DNA from: Acipenser ruthenus
Taxonomy: Eukaryota; Chordata; Actinopteri; Acipenseriformes; Acipenseridae
Reading direction: 5' to 3'
DNA length: 64,000 bases
NCBI RefSeq assembly: GCF_902713425.1
Contig: NC_081217.1
Location: forward strand, 11,297,585-11,361,584
In this document: positions 37,188-47,143 of the stretch, in pieces
How positions within the stretch are numbered: the stretch's first letter is position 1
How the letters are laid out: every line of letters starts with the position of its first letter
Translations under genes and position numbers: made by a program
Notes under the pieces: generated by a model
Seen by the model: only the letters and a program-made list of their open reading frames with translations
The model's database searches: none
What the model was told of the DNA's origin: nothing

Positions 37188-38011
37188 CGTGTTCATTTCT
37201 GTGTATATGACATTGTCTATAACCAATATCTGTTATGTAAGCGTATTGGTATGAAACCAATCGCAATTAATGCGATCCGTGTTTTCAGTCAGTTTGATAG
37301 TTTTAATCAATCATCGAAAAAGCAGCAGTGCTTTGCAACTGTAGTTCATCTTTCTTACGTTTTGGTAAGACACCCACTCAGAACGTGTCCGCTTCCTCCA
37401 GCCCCCTAAGGAACACTGGAGCGGTCATCAATAACAGCGAGCAGTTGGTCAAAAACAACACTCGCTGTCTTCTTCACGCTCAAAAACGAACACTCTCACT
37501 CTTCCTCGTGGGTAGCGAGCCCAAACACTTTCAAAACGCATTTCGCTAGCAAATCACTATAGAAATGATCCCTGAAAGTATTGTTTTATGGGCAAGTGGC
37601 CGACCGTCTCCCTCCAACTCTGAGTGGCACCGGTAGCTGTGCCGGTGACAAATAAACAGGAGCACTTTCATATAATGCAATTGCTGTAGCCCAGTGAGTT
37701 GTTACAATAACATTTCAAACTCATTCCAGACTGCAGGCGGTTAAAAGCTTAATTGGGTTCAATTTTTTGGTATGATTTAAAAAGTACGAGCCAGTTGCCT
37801 CATTTGCATTGCCTGCCTTCCTCCTTTGCACTGTGACGTCTATCAAACGTGTGCTTAAAATCTGATGAATACGATTCCCATTTGAACCGTAAATATTTTA
37901 ATTATACGCATACAGTGTTCTGTTGGGCTCCGAGGGTGTTATCTAATAAAACAACGTAATCGGTGAGCGCGTTCGGCTTAACCAAAACGTTGCTGTTTCA
38001 AGCCCACGCAG
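37188..38011. repeat. Array unit 11, cut by the assembly gap
   Basis: Only the first 824 bp of the unit are present, all spacer, before the run of Ns. The one readable marker is C. The unit's tRNA genes would lie in or beyond the gap. Confidence 0.95.
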
Positions 38012-38211
38012 NNNNNNNNNNNNNNNNNNNNNNNNNNNNNNNNNNNNNNNNNNNNNNNNNNNNNNNNNNNNNNNNNNNNNNNNNNNNNNNNNNNNNNNNN
38101 NNNNNNNNNNNNNNNNNNNNNNNNNNNNNNNNNNNNNNNNNNNNNNNNNNNNNNNNNNNNNNNNNNNNNNNNNNNNNNNNNNNNNNNNNNNNNNNNNNNN
38201 NNNNNNNNNNN
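38012..38211. other. Assembly gap, 200 Ns
   Basis: Exactly 200 Ns separate tandem-array sequence from unrelated sequence. A round number is typical of a scaffolding placeholder, so the true distance, and how many more units lie here, is unknown. Adjacency of the two sides is itself a scaffolding inference. Confidence 0.95.
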
Positions 38212-38307
38212 CCCAGACACTTTGTTGCCCTTTCCCTTCTTCTCAGGTATCACTGGGATGTCTCGCAGCTCTTCCAGTAGCAGGTCGACTTCCACAGGGT
38301 CCCAGTC
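38212..38307 (-). CDS. Possible host exon running into the gap (unidentified)
   Basis: On the minus strand, an acceptor-like CAGAG at 38308-38312 is followed by 32 open codons beginning DWDPVEVDLLLEELRDIP and ending in a lysine-rich stretch at the gap edge. The acidic, leucine-spaced composition looks coding. The frame is compatible with the candidate exon at 39018-39107. The plus strand also offers a splice-like exon here (pyrimidine tract then CAG at 38244-38246), so strand is uncertain. I do not recognise the protein. Confidence 0.3.
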
Positions 38308-39017
38308 CTCTGAACCAACTTATAAACAGGAGTGAAAAAGAGTGACCCTGAAAGCTAGGCTTTTTATGAGAAAGAGAAAGTCCCAGTGTCATTTAAACAC
38401 TTGTAAAACACTTTTGTATATTAATTTTATATATAATTTATAATCGTTTTGACAATTTACCATCATTTTACCAGCTGTGCTTTGCCATGCTTGCATATGC
38501 TCTACTATGCTTTCACTACACTATGTTGTACATTTTCAGTGGTAACCTCTTATTAAAGCAGATTTTACCAGTGGATCATCCTGGTATAAGAAATCAATTA
38601 TTGCTGATCATGTTTTTGTTTGTCCTAAAGACAGCATTGTATAGACTAGACTACAGGTCATACACACAGTGATCTAACAACAGACAGGATTGGATCCTTG
38701 TATCAGAATGGAGCTGACTAAACTTGTACCACAGTGGGGCACTCTTAAGGAGCTCGAGCTCACAAAGGACCAGTACTTATCCAGCGTGGTAATACACTAA
38801 ATATATTCATATTCAGTAAGGGCACATTTCTAACCATTAACCCGGATATGAGTATTTTGTTTGGGACTCTTCTGCCTGGCAGGTCATGTCAGAAGCTGAC
38901 TCTGTAAGAAGACATTCTTAAAACCAGAAGAGCTCATCTACTGCATGAAGAAGCATATAGAAGAAGCGCATTATTTTCACCTTTGAATGAATATACAATG
39001 TATCCCTATTGACTTAC

Positions 39018-39107
39018 TGTGCAGCAGGAGGCAGCCTTGACCTCAGGAGCTGCAGCAACTCCTTTCATCTTCTTCTCTGTTTTCGGACATCGTCCCTCAT
39101 GCGACAT
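39018..39107 (-). CDS. Possible host exon, 30 codons (unidentified)
   Basis: On the minus strand a strong acceptor (pyrimidine tract ending tttttccag) precedes ATGTCGCATGAGG, and a consensus donor GTAAGT follows after 90 nt. Only one frame is open, giving a lysine/alanine-rich segment (MSHEGRCPKTEKKMKGVAAA and onward), and both ends are phase 0. Splice signals are good, but coding identity is unproven. Confidence 0.35.
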
Positions 39108-39563
39108 CTGGAAAAACACAGAAGACACAAGATCAGTTTAACAGTCTTGAGTTTTATGCATGCACAATTATTTACTCTCTCCAAACAGATTATTAAATGT
39201 CTTTATTTAACTCATAAGTGAATGTTATGTAAATAGGGCTGTATGTTACAAAGCAAATGACTTTAACTCAATATTTGCGTCTGATATTTATTTATTTATT
39301 TCATATATAGCGCCTTTCATACCAAAGTATCACAAGGCACTGTACATAAATACATAAAAATACAATAAAATACAAAATATACAAATAATAATAATAATAA
39401 TAATAAACTAATCATTAAAAGCTAGCAATTATGTTGCATTAAAACCAGTAAGATAAAAATGCCATTTTATAAAAATGTGTTTTAAGTTTAGACTTAAAAC
39501 TACCCACAGACCTAGCTTCCCTAACACATGGAGGAAGAGCAATCCATAGTTTAGGGGCTTTAA

Positions 39564-39997
39564 AAGAAAAAGCCCTGCCTCCCGTATTGATTTTATTGAC
39601 CCTGGGAACAACGAGCAGCCCCGCTTCCTGTGATCTAAGAGTGTGATTTGGGAGATACACGGTCAGAATCTCATCAAGCAGCTTCTTCAAGGATCCCAGG
39701 GTGTCAGATTCAACAACATTACTGGGGAGTTGGTTCCAGACCCTCACAATTCTCTGTGTAAAAAAGTGCCTCCTATTTTCTGTTCTGAATGCCCCTTTAT
39801 CTAATCTCCATGTGTGACCCCTGGTCCTTGTTTCTTTTTGCAGGTCGAAAAAGTCCCCTGGGTCGACATTGTCAATACCTTTCAGGATTCTGAAAAAGAA
39901 AAAGCCCTACCTCCCGTATTGATTTTATTGACCCTAGGAACAATGAGCAGCCCCACTTCCTGTGATCTAAGAGTGTGATTTGGGAGATACGCGGTCA
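39564..39997. repeat. ~100 bp direct repeats flanking the inserted LINE fragment
   Basis: The block 39564-39666 (aaaagccctgcctcccgtat ... ggtcag) recurs at 39893-39997 with a few substitutions. It is the same piece of the outer LINE on both sides of the insert. It is too long for an ordinary target-site duplication. Confidence 0.8.
39667..39892 (-). mobile_element. Second LINE fragment inserted in the first
   Basis: On the minus strand it reads DPGDFFDLQKETRTRGHTWR, then RTENRRHFFTQRIVRVWNQL, then PSNVVESDTLGSLKKLL. This is the C-terminus of another LINE family common in fish and amphibians. A relative lies at 43425-43700. It is bounded by duplicated blocks at 39564-39666 and 39893-39997. 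Confidence 0.65.
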
Positions 39998-40415
39998 GTA
40001 GCTCCTGCAGATAGCTAGCTCAATAATAAGATTTTAAAAATCAATTCTATATTGTACAGGGAGACAGTGCAAGGAAGCTAAAATGGGGGTGATATGATCA
40101 TATTTTGTGGCTTTAATCAAAATTCTAGCAGCGGTATTCTAAACAAGCTGTAGGCGGGACACCACACGTTTTGGGATGCCAGAGAGGAGTGCATTACAGT
40201 AATCAATTCTTGAAGAAATAAAGGCATGTGTTAGTCTCTCAGCATCAGATAATAGGTCTCAGTTTGGCTATGTTTCTCAAGTGATAGAAAGATATTTTAG
40301 AAACTTCCCTAATATGAGACTCAAATGATAAAACAGGATCAAAGAGAACCACAACATTTTTCATTTCAGTTTTAGGATTTGATAAAAGACTGCTAGGGTC
40401 AAACTATATTGTGAG

Positions 40416-43260
40416 AAGTGTCACGAAATCCGCGTGGTCAGATTTCTTTACGTACTCTTTTTATTTGCTCAGCATACACTCCTATCTCAGGGGAGATGTT
40501 AGGAGGACAGAGATGTTATTACTCCTAGTGGGATATAGTTCGTGCTCTGGACCCGCAGTATACCCAGATGACTAATATAGAACTCAAGAAATTGACAGAC
40601 TCGTGTATTTAAAGTTTTTTACGAATCGGAGTATGATCAGTACTCGTTCGGTTTATTAACGGTTAAATACTGGATAGAGTAGCTACAGGCTATGTCGTAT
40701 CCCCAGCTGAAAGACACACTGGGCAGTCCAGTGTCTTAACAGATATCAACGTTAACACTTTAATACATGTATATATGTGTTAATCAAGGCCGACAAGCAG
40801 GCCAAGAACACGTCACCTAAAGTACCCAATGGTCTATTTCAGCACATTCAACAAAACTCTCTCTTATTTCTAAAACATAGCGTGAGTCCCTTATGGCAAT
40901 ACATGCAATACATGTGAGATAAAATAATAATAATAATTGCTTAATGCTTACCCTTTAATATAAATCGTAAAAGGATATGGCTGTCTTCACCAGGCAAATG
41001 AAACTGAATTCAATCAGCTCAATTGTGTAGGTTTGCAAAAGATGGACCACCTTGCCCTGTCTGGGATGAGTGTGGTACTCCATTGATATTACTCTGGAGT
41101 TTTATAGGTTTTTCGTCTCATTGGAATACATGGGACGCCTCAATTAAATCCAATCATTAATCAGGTGGGACAGTTCTTATCCATTTTACAAATAATAGTT
41201 TTCAAAAGATCCGGACTAACTTTTCAGGTGTCATGGACTTCAATAAATTCAAAACTTCACGTTTGTTTCAACTCTTATGATCTCCTTTCTTTGCTTTCCT
41301 CCGAGCCCCTCCTTTATCTGAAAAGCTAAGTGATCCAAGGTTCCCAGGATCTTGGTTTATAATATAAAAACACTACTGCATGCAAAACACTAATTTTATA
41401 TGTGTTATATATGAGAGCTGTTCTTAATATGTGACATCATCTTCTAAGTGATTATATTATGGTAAATTAAAGGTATGTGTTTCTTTTAACTTCATATTGT
41501 TTCATCATTTTGTTAATGAGTCAGTTTTGATTCCATATACCATTGTCTAACAGAGTGTTTGACACAAGTTTGTCTCATACAATATTCAAGTCATTTAGTT
41601 TCACTAAGTTTAAGTGGTAATAGTTTTCATTACAATTATTTATCCATTAAGAGATGCACTGACCAGGCTCTGACCTGTACCTCTCTGAGAATATGTTACT
41701 GCTAGCAGTTTCCACAGTCTCTTGTTTTTTCCAAGGTCAAAGTCTGTGCAAAGCACTTTATTAGATATATGACCTGTCCATTAAGCCATGAGTTGTGCAT
41801 ATTATTTCAAGACATTTACTTATCAGTACTAAACCACTAACTCCATCTCTATGAGGCTTGCAGCTCTGCTGAAGTGGAACCCAAGGACATGCCCTGGTTT
41901 CACTGTAGCAGTTTCAAATCACCACATTATAAGGAATCCATCTACCATCATTAGACAATAGTATAGTGGATTAATAACAAGGTACATTATAGTATATTAT
42001 TACAAACTTAACACAAAAACATAACACAACACCTTTTAACTTCTATACTTCAATGGATATCATAATGTCTAGAAGTCTTATTGTTCAATAGAAAGAAGAA
42101 TAAACTTGTACCATTTTCCCATTTAAGTAAATCGAATACTGCTCCAGGTTTTAATCTTCTTATCACTACAGCAAAGTCGTGAACAAGCAATAATACTTGT
42201 CAGTTTTAAATAATATGTTTTCTCATTATAGCAAATACTTAAAACATATTATTAATCTTATGAAATAACTGTTATGAACTATAAACAGTGTCAATTAGCA
42301 CTGAACCTGTTTCATTATAAGATAATCTTTCAATTAATTTACCTCTGTTTATCAATTGCTATAATATTATTTTGGTGAATCCCTCTTAGGATTTAAATCC
42401 AAATATAGGCCAGTATAACTGCATTCAACTAGGCGTGACCCTTCCCTTTGTTCATACAAAATCCAGCCGAGACAGGATTTTTTCTCAAGACCTCTGGATT
42501 GTTAGTTAAACTTTTGGTCATAAAGAGTCTCTTCTTATCTTGTGTTTTTCTTCACATAAATTTGTAGATTAGCCTTTAGCCAGAATGGTGCTTTTTATCA
42601 AGCGTCATGCTTTCTGGAGATAAGATATACAAGTGGTAAATCGCTCATTATATATATATTTTAAAAATTCTCAGATTGCTAAATGTTTAATTAGAACCAT
42701 ATGTAGACTGACCTATTTCATGGAGCAAGAGAGCCACCTACTAGTGGTACAAGGATACTCTTTCTTTATCCTTCCTAATATCTTTGACACTTCATTTTAT
42801 AATACATTCCATATTTAAAATCGCCTAGTACATGTTCAGCATATCCATATGTTCTCAGCAGGATTCAGCTTCTGTACCAGGTTTCGCTCTTAGTTGTTTC
42901 CACAAGAAGTCCCTTGATCCAATGTTTCTCCATCACAGGTGTGGATTTCCATGGCCTGACTTCATTCCTATAAGATACTTGGACACGTTTAGCTGTAAAT
43001 ATTATTTCTATATATTTCCTTTTGTTCGCACAGAGTCACTTTGCGAGGTACGCCTTCCATCCAGAACACTGAAGGAGGCCAAAACTCACTGTTATTCATA
43101 TTTTCTGGTATCCAATTACTGTTCTGCCTCACATCATCAGTAGCAAACTTAACATAACTGAATCTGTTTCATTTGATGAACCATTTACTGTAGCTTACTG
43201 AGATCCTCCATGCAATGGAGTCTAATGTTTTACTATATGGAATAACTAGTTCAGCGTCAC
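40416..43260. other. AT-rich region without a recognised gene
   Basis: I see no convincing gene or exon here. Open frames reach about 100 codons (42832-43143) but lack motifs. Parts of 40416-41370 read like old interspersed-repeat sequence, but I cannot assign a family. Confidence 0.5.
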
Positions 43261-43274
43261 CTGCGACAGAAGTG

Positions 43275-43700
43275 TTGAATTTAAATCAAGGGAAGTAATG
43301 TTAAAACTTTACAATGCATTAGTAAGACCTCACCTAGAATATTGTGTTCAGTTCTGGTCACCTTGTTACAAAAAGAATATTGCTGAAGTAGAAAGAGTGC
43401 AAAAAAGAGCAACCAGAATTATCTCTTTATCTAATCTCCATTTGTGACCCCTGGTCCTTGTTTCTTTTTCTAGGTCAAAAAAAGTCCCCTGGGTCGACAT
43501 TGTCTATACCTTTTAGGATTCTGAATGCTTGAATCAGATCACTGCGTAGTCCTCTTTGTTCAAGACTGAATAGATTCAATTATTTTAGGGTGTCTGCATA
43601 CGACATGCCTTTTAGACATGGGAGAATTCTGGTTGCTCTTCTTTGCACTCTTTCTAGAGCAGCAATATCCTTTTTGTAACGAGGTGACCAGGACAATTAC
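43275..43700. mobile_element. Two LINE fragments in opposite orientation
   Basis: Bases 43283-43421 read on the plus strand as LYNALVRPHLEYCVQFWSPC and then ERVQKRATRII. Bases 43425-43700 read on the minus strand as LERVQRRATRILPCLKG, then FRILKGIDNVDPGDFF and RGHKWRLDK. Both belong to the LINE family seen at 39667-39892, and their coding content overlaps. The junction lies near 43421. Confidence 0.7.
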
Positions 43701-44420
43701 TTATAGGAGTTATCTAGAACAGTCTTGTGCTGTCATTTTATTCCACCAATAGCATCATGGAACAGCAACATAAAGCAATGATGTCACTGCAAAGTTCAAC
43801 CAGTTAGATGTCAGTATCCTAAAAGTGGGTAAGTATTATCAAGTATTACCCCTGCTTTGTGAGGTCCATGTATTTCACTCACAGCATGGTACAGTGACAT
43901 CACATGTCACTGTGAATAAAGCAGACTGTTTAAAATGACTATATATTTTTGTATGACGTTTTTTAAACACATAGCCTTGACTTCTCATAAATGTATACAA
44001 AGATTCACTACATCACATACCACAGTACTTAAGAATTGTGTGGTTCCTCATATTATTTAACATCACTCATAGACTTTTATAATTTAATATGTAACTGGTC
44101 TTGATCAGAGAGCTAAAGATTATTGTGAAAATGAATCCCTACCTTGTATTCCAGAAGAGCAGAACCAGACTTCAGCTCAAAAGATTCAGGAATGCAAGCA
44201 ATCCGCAATGACTAGATTCACTTTCTTTAAGATGTCTTTTTTGCCTTTAATAAACTGTCACAAACAGGTTCAAATTGTCCAAATCAACCAGCATTAATAA
44301 ATAAAGAAATAGATGAAACCTAAATTTAGTCTGGAATTCTAATAGTCATTAACTGTCGAAATGTATTATGTTTATCTCTTATCCCACACCAATTCAATAC
44401 TTTTAAAAAAAATAATAATA
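43701..44420. other. Intergenic or intronic sequence
   Basis: No gene is firmly visible apart from the weak exon candidate at 44143-44211. The stretch is unassigned, with a poly-T run beginning at about 44429. Confidence 0.4.
44143..44211 (-). CDS. Weak exon candidate, 23 codons
   Basis: On the minus strand, 69 nt between an AG and a GTAGGG donor translate as SLRIACIPESFELKSGSALL followed by EYK. The composition is protein-like and both ends are in phase 0. The acceptor lacks a good pyrimidine tract. It could belong to the same unidentified minus-strand gene as 38212-39107. Confidence 0.22.
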
Positions 44421-44702
44421 AATGCCCTTTTTTTTTTTTTTTTTTTTAAAGAGTTGGATTATTAAAGCAAAAAAGACAAACAGATACTTTCTTCCGGATC
44501 CAAACGAAATTCAGTGCAGGTGGTCTTCCAAAAACTGTCCGAAAACCAATTCTATGCCAGATCTAACAAGATTTAGAAAGAAGTTTTTTTTTTTGTTTGT
44601 TAAAGAAAATTTTAACTGCAAAAATACGTCCCTCTTCCGATAAACTCTCAACAAGACTAAACTGCCACCCACCTTACAGCACACGTGACCCCCACAAAAA
44701 TG

Positions 44703-44747
44703 TAACGTCACAAACACCAGCCTGACGTCCCCCGTTTCCCTGGTTAC
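44703..44747. promoter_or_regulatory. Clustered CRE-like and RFX X-box-like motifs
   Basis: Within 45 bp lie TAACGTCA (44703-44710), TGACGTCC (44723-44730) and GTTTCCCTGGTTAC (44734-44747). The last resembles the RFX X-box GTTNCCNNGGNAAC. Such clusters occur in vertebrate promoters, X-boxes often in cilium genes. It could serve the hypothetical minus-strand gene, but no transcript evidence is available. Confidence 0.35.
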
Positions 44748-45132
44748 GGTGTACAGTCCTGGCTACCTGCTCAGTTTGCATCCCCAGAGTTTTACACATC
44801 GCCTCTTCCCTAACTTGAGAAAATACTTTTAGTTCTGACACGTTTTAAAGCAGCATATTGTTCCAGAGCAGACGCGTTCGGTAGCATTTAAACACGGCAT
44901 CGGAGAGTTTCTGAATCCGGACCTGCATACAACCCGTCCGTGTCACAGCTCCTCAATGTCTCCTACTTGAATTACATGCACTTTTCATTTGAAATGAGCA
45001 CAATATCGTTTCTGCACCTTCTTAATCCGGGCTCCATTCAATAACCAATGTCTTTTCATCAGAGAGTATATGAGCTATCCGCCGTCCTGGCCGTTTCGCA
45101 ATGTGAACAAACATTAGGAATAATGCAGGAAT

Positions 45133-45322
<190 letters not shown>

Positions 45323-45343
<21 letters not shown>

Positions 45344-45841
45344 TTCTATTTGGATAAAATTCAATGACAAACTCTGTTTTAGAGCAGGTGCAGTGAATTT
45401 TTATTGTGTTGATTAACAATTGACATCCCGAAGATGCTGTAAAATGATCTGTCGATCTTGGGCAGGTGTTGGGACTCTTGATCTCCCAGTTCGTGGCCTG
45501 TCATTGACAGAGTGTGTCTGGTTATACCGTCTCGCCAGGTTTGAAATTGCTGGCTGCGAGCACCGAAGACGGCGAGTCACAGTACGCTTCCCTAATCCAG
45601 CCTCCAACATGCCGATTGCACGAAGGCGCTGCTCTTTTTCTGTGATTTTCTTTATTGCTTTTATTCAAGCTTGCAATTCAACAGCTGAAATCACTCCATA
45701 TCCAGCGTCCAATCAACTGTCTCACTAATTAGGTGATTAAGTGAATATGCTTCAGTCATAGTCACTCAAGCGTGTCATGGTCGAGTGATTTTTTTTTCGA
45801 AAATGAATGTGTTATAACAGTGATAAGTTTATTTTGATGCT
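45323..45841 (-). mobile_element. Internally deleted mariner/Tc1-superfamily element
   Basis: Imperfect inverted ends bound it: gcatcaaatgaaacgtatca at 45323-45342 versus the reverse complement of 45819-45841. On the minus strand from 45610 to 45416 it encodes a transposase N-terminus: a helix-turn-helix around TVTRRLRCSQPAISNLARRY, then SVNDRPRTGRSRVPTPAQDR and QIILQHLRD. This is typical of IS630/mariner-type transposases in fish. The coding stretch stops at about 45415 and the element passes straight to its other end, so the catalytic domain is deleted and the element is non-autonomous. Confidence 0.7.

Positions 45842-45844
<3 letters not shown>

Positions 45845-45911
<67 letters not shown>
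45845..45911. repeat. AT dinucleotide microsatellite
   Basis: About 33 AT repeats directly abut the right end of the mariner-like element. These transposons target TA, so insertion at or expansion from the target is plausible. Confidence 0.98.
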
Positions 45912-45913
<2 letters not shown>

Positions 45914-46093
45914 TAATCTTGGATCTCGCAGGCAGGCGCATCACACAAAGCAAGGCAATCCACACACAAATGGAGGGCGGGCGCAAACCTGGGATCTCTC
46001 GCACTGAAGCATAGCGCCGATATCGCTGTACAAAAGAGCCGGCTCCCTTGCAAGGAGCGTATACGTCACCTACCAGCATAATACAGACATAAA

Positions 46094-46610
46094 ACAAGCA
46101 ATGAGAACTAACACACTCAGTGCACAGTCCAGGCCACGCCCCCCTGATAACACAAGCAATGAGAACTAACACACTCAGTGCACAGTCCAGGCCACGCCCC
46201 CCTGATATCACAAACAATGAGAACTAACACACTCAGTGCACAGTCCAGGCCACGCCCCCTGATAACACAAGCAATGAGAACTAACACACTCAGTGCACAG
46301 TCCAGGCCACGCCCCCTGATAACACAAGCAATGAGAACTAACACACTCAGTGCACAGTCCAGGCCACGCCCCCCTGATAACACAAGCAATGAGAACTAAC
46401 ACACTCAGAGCACAGTCCAGGCCACGCCCCCCTGATAACACAAGCAATGAAAACTAACACACTCAGTGCACAGTCCAGGCCACGCCCCCCTGATAACACA
46501 AGCAATGAAAACTAACACACTCAGTGCATAGTCAAGGCCACGCCCCCCTGATAACACAAGTAATGGGAACTAACACACTCAGTGCACAGTCCAGGCCACG
46601 CCCCCCTGAT
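46094..46610. repeat. 57-58 bp minisatellite, about 9 copies
   Basis: Copies start ctgataacacaagcaatgag and end ccaggccacgccccc. Successive starts lie at 46144, 46202, 46259, 46316, 46374 and 46432. Variation is mostly in the number of Cs in the CACGCCCCC block, which sets the 57 or 58 bp length. Frames on both strands are open only because of the repetition. Confidence 0.95.
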
Positions 46611-46619
46611 TGTTTTGCA

Positions 46620-47070
46620 AACTCCTATTTTCAATACATGTTTCATAGCTTACATGACAAAACCGAGTGTCACCAAGTAGATAATATAGAGTCCATGTAA
46701 GAAAGGTTCTTAGAAGCACCTAAAAAGGTCTCCCCACAGCGGCAAAGCAAGGTTCTAACGAGAGCCTTTACTTCTAGAGTGTAGGCATCATTCAAAGAAA
46801 GGTGGAGGATCCTGCTCGCTATGTTTTGGAAAAAAAAAAAAAAATCCATGTAGGCTATCCAGTTGAATTAATCAGAATTGTAATTGGATTATCTTTTCCA
46901 AGTCATGTAAACACAGAAAAGTGTCGTTTTCACAAAACCAATTTGCTGATTCAGTTCCCGAATATGCCCTACATTCGTTTTCTAAAGACTTGATTTCATG
47001 TAACCGAATGCGTGTCCGTGTATAATTGTTTAATTACCCAGCCAGGTTTAACACGTTAATTAATTCCGGG
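46620..47070. other. Upstream flank of the zp3-like gene
   Basis: No gene is seen. An A14 run is near 46832. The proximal 100 bp before the TATA box would be the core promoter region. Confidence 0.5.
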
Positions 47071-47073
47071 GAG

Positions 47074-47079
47074 TATAAA
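47074..47079 (+). promoter_or_regulatory. TATA box of the zp3-like gene
   Basis: TATAAA in gagtataaaggtgc lies 70 bp before the start codon. Transcription would be expected to begin near 47100-47110, giving a short 5' leader of about 40 nt, as is usual for vertebrate zona genes. Confidence 0.7.
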
Positions 47080-47143
47080 GGTGCTTGCTACGCGCTTATC
47101 GGTATGCAGCTGCAGTGTTTGATTCTCAACTGAAAAGTTTACA

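Larger units (their letters stand above)
1..38011. repeat. Tandem array of a 3.72 kb tRNA-gene unit
   Basis: Ten complete head-to-tail units and a partial eleventh are visible. Using the phase of base 1, units start at 1, 3720, 7438, 11157, 14876, 18595, 22314, 26033, 29750, 33471 and 37188, with lengths 3717-3721 bp. Reading across copies shows only scattered single-base differences, so the units are near-identical. Each complete unit holds, in order, a 1.6 kb spacer, tRNA-Arg(+), tRNA-Ser(+), tRNA-Ile(-), tRNA-Leu(-), a 0.4 kb spacer and a Penelope-like fragment(-). The array starts before the window and enters an assembly gap, so its true copy number is unknown. Tandem tDNA is known in vertebrates: Xenopus laevis has a ~3.2 kb repeated tDNA unit, and zebrafish has large tRNA clusters. 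This gene set and order are not ones I recognise. Confidence 0.98.
39280..40350 (-). mobile_element. L2/CR1-type LINE 3' end, interrupted
   Basis: The minus strand encodes the end of a non-LTR retrotransposon ORF2 in pieces: SGIPKRVVSRLQLVQNTAAR near 40150, DHITPILASLHCLPVQYRID near 40080, then GRAFSFKAPKLWIALPPCVR and SFKSKLKTHF at 39570-39470. These are the conserved C-terminal blocks of vertebrate L2/CR1-group LINEs. The tail ends in low-complexity A/T at 39280-39420. A different LINE segment (39667-39892) interrupts it, flanked by ~100 bp direct copies of the host LINE. The element is 5'-truncated and dead. Confidence 0.75.

Noticed and set aside
1-38011. CRISPR-like or satellite interpretation of the array
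   Set aside because: The period is 3.7 kb with tRNA genes inside, not short repeats with unique spacers or a simple satellite.
1-38011. Array as pure assembly duplication
   Set aside because: Units differ by consistent, recombined variants and private changes, which an artefactual copy would not show. Exact copy number remains uncertain.
38709-38795. Plus-strand frame TLKELELTKDQYLSSV as an exon
   Set aside because: It has a protein-like look but no convincing acceptor, and the better splice signals nearby are on the other strand.
46117-46447. Frames across the 57-58 bp minisatellite on both strands
   Set aside because: They arise from the repeat itself and shift whenever the C-run length changes.
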